From Fibrobacterota bacterium (GTDB lineage: Bacteria > Fibrobacterota > Chitinivibrionia > Chitinivibrionales > Chitinispirillaceae): 11,534 bases of DNA. The position numbers and the translations under genes are program-made. The notes below the pieces were generated by a model. The model did no database searches and had not been told where the DNA came from. It was given only the letters and a program-made list of their open reading frames with translations. Shown here in pieces: positions 7,277-11,534 of the stretch (the stretch's first letter is position 1; every line of letters begins with the position of its first letter). The stretch is from assembly GCA_023436205.1 (NCBI GenBank), contig JAEZKC010000130.1, positions 1 through 11,534 of the forward strand, given 5' to 3'.

Positions 7277-8572
7277 TTAGTTCTCAAGTGTAATGAGGTA
7301 GTCGAGCTCCGCGCGTTTTGAAAAATAGTCGCTCAGCGCGCGGTAGTAATTGATCTCCGACATGAGGCGAGAGTTCTGCACGTTAAGCAGTTCGCTGCTT
7401 ATGACAAGGCCCTGCTGAAACTTGTCATAGGTAATGTCGTAAGACTTCTTGGCCTGCTCGATACTTTTACGGGCAATCTCAAGTCCCTCGAAAGCAACTT
7501 TAAGGGAGTTATAGTTGTTCTTCACCATGAGCTCGAGATTTGTCCGCAAGTCCTGAAGAGTAAGGCTAAGCTGTCGCATCTGTGATACAGCCTGAGCTCT
7601 CTTCTGCCAGGCCGCACCTCCATCGTAAAGGTCCCATTGAAGGAGTAGCGAGATGGACTGATCATTCTGCCACTTTAATTCATCCACCCCTGTACTCTTT
7701 CCGGAAAGACCGGCAGATGCCAGCACATTTGGAAGATAAGATGCTTCCGCTAGCTTTTTGGATGCTTCCACTATAGCAAGCTGCTCCTCCAAAGCCTTGA
7801 CTTCAGGATAGTTCTTTGTCGCTTTGGCCTGAAGAGATTCCAAACTGGGTAAAGTGAATGCTTCAGGAGCTTCAAGATCCTCCACCAGTACCAGTGAATC
7901 ACCTATAGGTTTACCAATAAGCGCACACAGCATATCGGTAGCTACTTCTGCTCCGCTGGCTGCCTGCTGACGAGTAAGCTTCTGGTTGAGTAACTGCACT
8001 TCTGCCTGAAGCTTCTCGTTCTCGCCGCGCATCCCCACATCCACAGCATTACCCATATCCCTGACCAGAACTTCCATAAGGGCGATGGATGAATCCAGAG
8101 AAACTAAACTCTTTCGAGCCGCTAAAACAGAATAATAGGCTTTCTTTACATCCTTAGTTACATCCTTCTCTGCGGCATCTCTCTGATACTCACTTGCAGA
8201 CAACCCCATTGATGCCATTCGCCGACCGGTGGTGATCTTCCCGCCAGTATAGAGTGGCTGAGTTACCGAAAGAGAAGTGCTGTACATGTTCTCATTTCCA
8301 GCCTTGAACTGCATTCCATTAAATTCCATGGTTGGCGCTTCACCCAGACGGGTGTAGTTTGCACTCGCCGAAACTTTGGGCAGCATCGACGCCGATGCTT
8401 CCTTCACCCCGGCAGTCTTCTCATTGATCTTCTCCCGGGCGATCTCCACCTTCACATTGTTTTCCATGGCCATTTTAATGCAGTCGTCAACAGTCAACGC
8501 TTTCTCCTGTGCCGACAGGCCTGCAACCGCAGCACCCAGAAAGAACAGGACTGCCCTAAACTTTCTACTCAT
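7277..8572 (-). CDS. TolC-family outer-membrane efflux channel
   Basis: I chose the ATG at 8572 (431 residues). It follows GGGAGGG and gives a clean signal peptide, residues 1-21, with likely cleavage after GLSA and before QEKA. A start at 8617 would place 15 charged residues before that signal. The mature protein has the TolC-family (OEP) repeat plan. ALTVDDCIKMAMENN opens the first half, SVTQPLYTGGKITTGR marks the first outer-membrane strand pair and LLQWDLYDGGAAWQKRAQA the second. Long helical segments fill the rest, for example 325-421. It should form the trimeric exit duct for the RND pump. The ATG overlaps the tetR stop codon (ATGA), a strong sign of translational coupling. Having the channel gene directly after the regulator, ahead of the adaptor and pump, differs from the mexAB-oprM order. 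Confidence 0.94.
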   Translation of the reverse strand: MSRKFRAVLFFLGAAVAGLSAQEKALTVDDCIKMAMENNVKVEIAREKINEKTAGVKEASASMLPKVSASANYTRLGEAPTMEFNGMQFKAGNENMYSTSLSVTQPLYTGGKITTGRRMASMGLSASEYQRDAAEKDVTKDVKKAYYSVLAARKSLVSLDSSIALMEVLVRDMGNAVDVGMRGENEKLQAEVQLLNQKLTRQQAASGAEVATDMLCALIGKPIGDSLVLVEDLEAPEAFTLPSLESLQAKATKNYPEVKALEEQLAIVEASKKLAEASYLPNVLASAGLSGKSTGVDELKWQNDQSISLLLQWDLYDGGAAWQKRAQAVSQMRQLSLTLQDLRTNLELMVKNNYNSLKVAFEGLEIARKSIEQAKKSYDITYDKFQQGLVISSELLNVQNSRLMSEINYYRALSDYFSKRAELDYLITLEN

Positions 8573-9240
8573 GATCCCTCCCCTGCCGGCACACCGCCGG
8601 ACTCTTCCCTGATCCATGGTCCAAGGAAGACAAAAAATCGATCCACTGCAGAATCAAAGTCATAGCTTTCCACACCTTTTTGATAGGCATCCATAAAGAC
8701 ACTGTGCACAATTGCCATGATATAGGTACTCACAGTTCCCAGATCTATGGGAACCGTAAGCACGCCCTTATCAACAGCTTCCTTGATAAGCGACATTATC
8801 CTTTTATTGATTTCACATTTACGACTCTGCATCTCCTCAAAAAGCTCGGAATGCTTGGCTGCGATTCCCGCAAAGTTAGACATCCCGCTGGGAGTGGTTA
8901 CCCCCATGGCGTTTGCAAACTGAGCATGCGACTTGAGCTTTGTAAAGAAAGTTTTCATCACGTTCTTAAGCTTTTGGCTGACCGGAGCATCGCTTGCACT
9001 GATCTCATCACACTGCTCGATAATAAGCATCTGCTCCCTAAGGATAAGCTCGAGCACTAGCGCCTCCCTGTCAGGAAAGTAATGATAAAGCGAAGCTTTG
9101 GCGAACCCCGCCTCCTCGGCAATATCCTCCAGGCGGGCAGCCTGGTAGCCATCCCTTGCGATTACCTTGAGAGCGGCATCCAGGATGAGGTTCTGTTTTA
9201 GACTGATGACAGCCTGTTTTCTCTGGGATTTGCTGTCCAT
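8569..9240 (-). CDS. TetR-family transcriptional regulator of the efflux operon
   Basis: A 223-residue regulator. The TetR-type helix-turn-helix lies at about residues 17-63 and reads LEDIAEEAGFAKASLYHYF through its core, followed by PDREALVLE. The C-terminal two thirds are helical and form the ligand-binding and dimer domain, with no recognisable subfamily signature. The ATG at 9240 has a modest AAAGG site. The gene is first in the operon, and its stop overlaps the start of the channel gene, so regulator and pump are made from one transcript. By analogy with AcrR- and TtgR-type repressors, it most likely represses its own operon and releases DNA on binding a pump substrate. The palindrome at 9277-9300, 37 bases upstream of its start codon, is the obvious candidate operator. 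Confidence 0.93.
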   Translation of the reverse strand: MDSKSQRKQAVISLKQNLILDAALKVIARDGYQAARLEDIAEEAGFAKASLYHYFPDREALVLELILREQMLIIEQCDEISASDAPVSQKLKNVMKTFFTKLKSHAQFANAMGVTTPSGMSNFAGIAAKHSELFEEMQSRKCEINKRIMSLIKEAVDKGVLTVPIDLGTVSTYIMAIVHSVFMDAYQKGVESYDFDSAVDRFFVFLGPWIREESGGVPAGEGS

Positions 9241-9276
9241 GCACTACCTTTCCGTTTTTTTGAAAAGTGGACACAT

Positions 9277-9321
9277 TTTTTCGACTCTGAATTCGAAAAA
9301 TACAACAAAAGGATCGAAAAA
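9277..9321. promoter_or_regulatory. candidate TetR operator: palindrome plus third half-site
   Basis: TTTTTCGA (9277-9284) and TCGAAAAA (9293-9300) form a perfect inverted repeat with 8-bp arms and an 8-bp spacer, 24 bp in all. TetR-family operators are commonly of this size. A third exact copy of TCGAAAAA occurs at 9314-9321, 21 bp (two helical turns) from the second, so it falls on the same DNA face. The position, just upstream of the autoregulated tetR gene, supports an operator role. The arms are AT-rich, so chance similarity in this AT-rich leader remains possible. Confidence 0.55.
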
Positions 9322-9325
9322 GCAA
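9297..9325 (-). promoter_or_regulatory. possible proximal promoter of the efflux operon
   Basis: On the minus strand TTGCTT (9325-9320) and TATTTT (9302-9297) are 17 bases apart. They match the sigma-70 consensus at 3 and 4 of 6 bases, which is weak. The third TCGAAAAA half-site lies mainly in the spacer and the palindrome overlaps the -10 box, so a bound repressor would block this promoter. Confidence 0.3.
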
Positions 9326-9404
9326 ATTGTTTAAGGTGAGACGAGTGGCAAAATAGGCGATTTGCCCGGCAGAAAGCCCGCTAAGCTGTTGATTTTAATG
9401 GGAA

Positions 9405-9413
9405 ATTATACCA
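9405..9413 (-). promoter_or_regulatory. perfect extended -10 element upstream of tetR
   Basis: Read leftward, TGGTATAAT (9413-9405) matches the extended -10 consensus TGNTATAAT exactly. No good -35 is seen at the usual distance, which extended -10 promoters tolerate. A start near 9398 would give a roughly 155-base leader before tetR that runs through the palindrome at 9277-9300. It lies only 17 bases past the 3' end of the tRNA gene. Confidence 0.45.
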
Positions 9414-9429
9414 AAAGAGGGAAGAAACA

Positions 9430-9516
9430 CGGAGAGGCAGGGATTTGAACCCTGGGTACCCATACAGGTACAACGGTTTTCGAGACCGTCCCCTTCAACC
9501 ACTCGGGCACCTCTCC
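9430..9516 (-). tRNA. tRNA-Ser (anticodon CGA)
   Basis: The 87-base gene folds as a class II tRNA on the minus strand. The acceptor stem is GGAGAGG (9516-9510) with CCTCTCC (9437-9431), and the discriminator base is G at 9430, as usual for serine. The anticodon stem ACGGT/ACCGT encloses the loop CTCGAAA, with CGA at 9482-9480. The long variable arm has the stem GTACC/GGTAC. The T arm is CAGGG-TTCAAAT-CCCTG. The terminal CCA is not encoded and must be added by nucleotidyltransferase. It reads UCG codons. No strong terminator is seen between it and the tetR leader. Confidence 0.96.
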
Positions 9517-9531
9517 TGAGGAACTGTAAAA

Positions 9532-9560
9532 TACATAATGAACGGGCAGGCGGGAATCAA
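9532..9560 (-). promoter_or_regulatory. possible promoter of tRNA-Ser
   Basis: On the minus strand TTGATT (9560-9555) and TATGTA (9537-9532) are 17 bases apart, matching the consensus at 4 and 3 of 6 bases. The -10 lies 15 bases before the tRNA, leaving room for a short 5' leader. It is supported mainly by position. Confidence 0.3.
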
Positions 9561-9562
9561 AA

Positions 9563-9597
9563 GGGAATTGTTAATTGATGATTGTTGATTGATGATC
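9563..9597 (+). repeat. second AT-rich heptamer array (inverted relative to 3017-3051)
   Basis: Read on the minus strand from 9597 to 9563 the units are GATCATC, AATCAAC, AATCATC, AATTAAC and AATTCCC. They fit the AATYAWC consensus of the array at 3017-3051, with degraded end units in both. It lies about 45 bases upstream of the tRNA. No gene stop codon adjoins it. Confidence 0.65.
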
Positions 9598-9632
9598 TCG
9601 ATTTTTAAGAAGCCCGAAAGGTTACAGGACCA

Positions 9633-9682
9633 CCCTACGCCCCATCCGCTCACCCAGAGCGTAGGTCCGCCGGAGTCGAAGG
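9633..9682. repeat. palindromic GC-rich intergenic repeat
   Basis: This block is more GC-rich than its surroundings. CTACGC (9635-9640) can pair with GCGTAG (9659-9664), and CGCTC (9647-9651) can pair with GAGCG (9657-9661) around ACCCA, so two alternative hairpins share bases. Its minus strand carries ACCCTTCGACTCCG (9683-9670) and CTCTGGGTGAGCGG. These resemble the CCCTTCGACTCCGCTCAGGGTGA-type dispersed repeats I recall from many environmental bacterial genomes. The assignment to that family rests on memory, not on a search. Confidence 0.5.
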
Positions 9683-9842
9683 GTAATCTTCATCTTTCTG
9701 TTAACGGCGAAGACGCCTCTCAGGTCACCATCACAATCCCCCGCATAGTAGCTCCATCAAAAATAGTCATCGGAGTTTATCGATCACGTATTGAGGAATA
9801 ACTCCTCTTTACACCTCGACCTATCGCCAGGTGTCAGGATTC

Positions 9843-9871
9843 TTTACACACCTGCTATTCTCCATTACTAT
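9843..9871 (+). promoter_or_regulatory. sigma-70-type promoter for the DUF3788-PPOX-HAD genes
   Basis: TTTACA (9843-9848) matches the -35 consensus at 5 of 6 bases. TACTAT (9866-9871) matches the -10 at 4 of 6, and the spacer is exactly 17. Transcription would start near 9878, leaving a leader of about 35 bases before the ATG at 9913. Confidence 0.5.
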
Positions 9872-9912
9872 TTTCCTTACATAAGTAGTTATTCCATATA
9901 GAGGTACTGTAA

Positions 9913-10338
9913 ATGGAAACCATCAATTCTATAGAACTAAAGGATGAAAACGTCTATCCCGACGAGACAGTACTCCGCAAAATCCTGGGCAAGTCCTATA
10001 AATCATACGCAAAGCTGCTTGAAATCTTCGACGGGGATCAAATGACTCGCGAGTGGAGATACTACCGCGACGGAAAAGCATGGTTATGCAAAGTTCAGAA
10101 GAAAAAGAGAACCATCTCCTGGATGTCGGCGTGGAAAGGTTTCATGAAAGCCACTATCTATTTTCCCGAAAAATACCTCGACAAAGTACTTGCATCCGGG
10201 ATCAGTGAACAGATGGTGCAGAAAATTATGGCAACCAAAAATGTGGGGAAATCAAAGCCCTGCATATTTGAAATACGAGATGATGACATTCTGGATGATT
10301 TTGAAAAGACAATGAAACTGAAGCTTCAGTGCAAGTAA
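9913..10338 (+). CDS. DUF3788 family protein
   Basis: A 141-residue soluble protein with no signal or membrane segment. The core EWRYYRDGKAWLCKVQKKK (47-65), followed by ISWMSAWKGFMKATIYFPEK (68-87), matches the signature of DUF3788 proteins as I know them. The N-terminal part also fits, with VYPDETVLRKILGKSY placed before a short helical stretch. The full domain is present at normal length. The family has no established biochemical role that I can name. GAGGT seven bases before the ATG supports the start. It is first in a compact rightward group, 40 bases ahead of the PPOX-fold gene, with its own likely promoter at 9843-9871. Confidence 0.85.
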   Translation: METINSIELKDENVYPDETVLRKILGKSYKSYAKLLEIFDGDQMTREWRYYRDGKAWLCKVQKKKRTISWMSAWKGFMKATIYFPEKYLDKVLASGISEQMVQKIMATKNVGKSKPCIFEIRDDDILDDFEKTMKLKLQCK

Positions 10339-10378
10339 TGCGCCGCTTGACTAATCAACAACCGGAAAGGGAGTAATA

Positions 10379-10801
10379 ATGCTAAATGCAACCAAAACCG
10401 TTGGCGAATTGATCGATAAAACACAGGTGACAATTATTAGTTCAGTCGATGAGGACGGTTTTCCAAATACAAAAGCCATGCTCCCGCCCAGAAAACGAAA
10501 CGGCATAAAGGAACTGTTTTTGACTACCAATACGAGTTCCATGAGAGTGAAGCAGTATTCAAGCAATCCCAAGGCATGCGTTTACTTTTATGACTCGAAG
10601 GCTTTCAAGGGTGTAATGATGAAAGGGCAGATGGAGGTGCTCCAGGATGCCGAAAGCAAGAAGATGATCTGGATGGAGGGTGATGAGATGTACTATCCGG
10701 GAGGTGTAACAGATCCTGATTACTGCGTACTTAAGTTTACCGCCGACGAGGGTCGTTTTTACAGTAATTTCAGTTCTCAAACATTCCCCATTGACGAATA
10801 G
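10379..10801 (+). CDS. pyridoxamine 5'-phosphate oxidase-fold (general stress protein 26-like) protein
   Basis: A 140-residue protein with the small split-barrel flavin-binding pattern. An N-terminal helix is followed by TIISSVDEDGFPNTKAML, then LFLTTNTSSMRVKQYSSNP and the strand pair ACVYFYD / GVMMKGQMEVLQD. A helical insertion follows, and a final strand is CVLKFTADEGRFY. These elements, in this order, match short PPOX-family proteins of the general-stress-protein-26 type, which bind FMN or related flavins (or F420) and probably act as dimers. The substrate is unknown, and the protein is too short to be PdxH itself. AAAGGGAG (10366-10373) lies five bases before the ATG. It sits between the DUF3788 and HAD genes, probably on one transcript. 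Confidence 0.88.
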   Translation: MLNATKTVGELIDKTQVTIISSVDEDGFPNTKAMLPPRKRNGIKELFLTTNTSSMRVKQYSSNPKACVYFYDSKAFKGVMMKGQMEVLQDAESKKMIWMEGDEMYYPGGVTDPDYCVLKFTADEGRFYSNFSSQTFPIDE

Positions 10802-10818
10802 CGCACAACCCGATAAAT

Positions 10819-11322
10819 ATGATAAAAGCACTGATTTTCGACTGGGGTGATACCCTGATGAAAGATTTTCCTCAGTACAGCGGGCCCATGGCCTCCTGGC
10901 CTGAAGTTGAACTGATGCCCAATGTTCAAAATGCGCTTGAGCAGCTGAGTGCTCATTACACTATCGCGGTTGCTTCAAACGCCGGTGATTCCGATTGTCT
11001 TCTAATGAGAGAGGCTTTCAAAAGAGCTGACGTAGACAAATACATTCACCACGTCTTTACTTCCAGGGAACTGGGGTATGAAAAACCGGATCTGCAGTTT
11101 TTCAACCAAACGGTAACGCAACTGGGAGTGAATCCAACCCAAGCTGTCATGATTGGAAATGATTACGCAAAGGATATCTCCCCGGCAAAAAAGGCAGGAC
11201 TGCATACAGTTTTTTATACTTCAACCATGTTCCTGGATTCGCTGGTTGACGCCGACTTCCTGATCAGGAATATGAAAAAGTTACCGGCAGTCATCGAATT
11301 ACTGAACTGCACAACCCCCTAA
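10819..11322 (+). CDS. HAD-superfamily hydrolase, nearly capless, with altered motif I
   Basis: A 167-residue soluble protein with all four HAD motifs. Motif I is FDWGDTL (7-13), with nucleophile D8. Motif II is VASNAG, with S53. Motif III is GYEKPD, with K89. Motif IV is GNDYAKDI, with D115 and D119. It should be a phosphatase-type enzyme using an aspartyl-phosphate intermediate and Mg2+. The usual acid/base Asp two residues after the nucleophile is Gly (G10), with an Asp at the next place (D11). The segment between motif I and the core is only about 20 residues, so there is little or no C1 cap and larger substrates could be accommodated. The start is 17 bases after the PPOX stop and lacks a clear Shine-Dalgarno, so coupling to the upstream gene is likely. 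It ends directly at the 35-bp repeats. Confidence 0.9.
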   Translation: MIKALIFDWGDTLMKDFPQYSGPMASWPEVELMPNVQNALEQLSAHYTIAVASNAGDSDCLLMREAFKRADVDKYIHHVFTSRELGYEKPDLQFFNQTVTQLGVNPTQAVMIGNDYAKDISPAKKAGLHTVFYTSTMFLDSLVDADFLIRNMKKLPAVIELLNCTTP

Positions 11323-11427
11323 CCATCAGAGCCCCAACCCGTAAGGGTGGGGTTTCTCCATCAGAGCCCCAGACCGTAAGGTCGGGGTTTCTCCATCATG
11401 TCTCCCAACCGTCAGGCCGGGGTTTCT
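11323..11427 (+). repeat. three 35-bp tandem repeats, the first two forming hairpins with GTAA loops
   Basis: Units are 11323-11357, 11358-11392 and 11393-11427, each starting CCATCA and ending GGGGTTTCT. Unit 1 folds as CCCC-A-ACCC / GGGT-GGGG (11332-11352) around GTAA. Unit 2 folds as CCCC-A-GACC / GGTC-GGGG (11367-11387) around the same loop. The two inner pairs differ but change together (A-T to G-C, C-G to A-T), so pairing is kept. In RNA the loop is GUAA, a GNRA tetraloop. Unit 3 is degraded, with GTCA as loop. The TTTCT after each stem and the place right after the HAD stop codon suggest terminator activity, but the T-runs are short. Confidence 0.8.
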
Positions 11428-11437
11428 TAATCCTGCA

Positions 11438-11534
11438 TCAACGAACAAATCCTGAATAGTATTCGTGAACTTCAACTGTTCCTCTCCCGAGCATCTGTGC
11501 TTTCTTATGGAGCTTTTCCATCACAGTTTCGCTC
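11438..11534 (-). CDS. C-terminal fragment of an unidentified protein, cut by the window edge
   Basis: On the minus strand one frame is open from the right edge to a TGA at 11440-11438, giving 31 visible residues that end GTVEVHEYYSGFVR. The other two minus-strand frames have stops within this stretch. The composition (basic KLHKKAQ, then an aromatic tail) looks protein-like, and the convergent arrangement fits the repeat block lying between two gene ends. A plus-strand frame is also open here, so the call is tentative. I do not recognise the family. Confidence 0.4.
   Translation of the reverse strand, partial: SETVMEKLHKKAQMLGRGTVEVHEYYSGFVR

Larger units (their letters stand above)
9517..9912. 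other. gene-free interval between tRNA-Ser and the DUF3788 gene
   Basis: About 400 bases with no convincing gene. It holds the possible tRNA promoter, the heptamer array (9563-9597), the palindromic repeat (9633-9682) and the promoter at 9843-9871. Two small inverted repeats are also visible: GAGGA/TCCTC (9793-9797 with 9803-9807) and ACACCT/AGGTGT (9811-9816 with 9829-9834). The one open frame here (9589-9801) runs through the repeats and lacks a ribosome site. Confidence 0.6.

Noticed and set aside
7255..7287. TTG start for the adaptor protein
   Set aside because: It overlaps the previous gene, lacks a ribosome site and lengthens the lipoprotein signal; the ATG at 7254 fits better.
8680..9060. 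126-residue plus-strand frame
   Set aside because: It is wholly antisense to the well-supported tetR gene and has a shadow-like composition.
9430..9516. Integration site of a mobile element at tRNA-Ser
   Set aside because: No integrase gene and no duplicated tRNA 3' end were seen in the window.
9589..9801. 70-residue plus-strand frame in the intergenic region
   Set aside because: It runs through the heptamer array and the palindromic repeat, has no Shine-Dalgarno and looks unlike protein.
11323..11427. Short CRISPR array
   Set aside because: The 35-bp units are directly adjacent with no spacers and the hairpin changes between units; no cas gene is seen.
11323..11427. The 35-bp period as five heptamers of the array family
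   Set aside because: 35 is a multiple of 7, but no 7-bp periodicity is visible inside the unit, so I treat it as coincidence.
11431..11534. Plus-strand gene start at the right edge
   Set aside because: One plus frame is open, but it has no start codon with a ribosome site here, and the minus frame has a natural stop near the repeat block.

Overview
The window looks like ordinary chromosomal DNA of a diderm (Gram-negative-type) bacterium of moderate GC content. The diderm assignment rests on a complete tripartite efflux operon: an RND pump, a lipoprotein adaptor and a TolC-like outer-membrane channel. The sequence alone does not fix the phylum. I saw no insertion sequence, phage gene, CRISPR array or defence island. 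The genes belong to recognisable families, and the less ordinary content lies mostly in the intergenic DNA.

Left part (1-2828). A 7-bp tandem array (4-122) runs up to the 3' end of a leftward PIN-PhoH ATPase gene (124-1500). A rightward gene diverges from it and encodes a four-helix membrane protein with a long Gln-rich segment (1642-2505). A convergent hairpin (2516-2545) separates this gene from a leftward gene for a small, very acidic protein (2559-2828).

Centre (2829-9516). A leftward operon tetR - tolC-like - adaptor lipoprotein - RND permease occupies 9240 down to 3052. Its genes are overlapping or closely packed, and it ends in a rho-independent terminator (2968-3003). Upstream of tetR is a palindrome TTTTTCGA-N8-TCGAAAAA with a third half-site 21 bp away. 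This is a good candidate for the TetR operator. A perfect extended -10 element lies further upstream, between tetR and a leftward tRNA-Ser(CGA) gene (9430-9516). The likely logic is a self-repressed pump operon that opens when the regulator binds a toxic ligand.

Right part (9517-11534). A roughly 400-bp gene-free stretch holds a second AT-rich heptamer array, a palindromic repeat resembling dispersed elements known from environmental genomes, and a decent promoter (9843-9871). That promoter precedes three rightward genes: a DUF3788 protein, a pyridoxamine-phosphate-oxidase-fold protein and a small HAD hydrolase with an altered first motif. Three 35-bp tandem repeats follow (11323-11427), the first two forming covarying hairpins with GUAA loops. 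The C-terminus of an unidentified leftward gene reaches the right edge.

The main oddity is a set of heptamer-based arrays. Two of the three abut the stop codon of a leftward gene (PIN-PhoH and the RND pump). The AT-rich pair share a consensus AATYAWC although they lie more than 6 kb apart, which suggests a dispersed repeat family in this genome.
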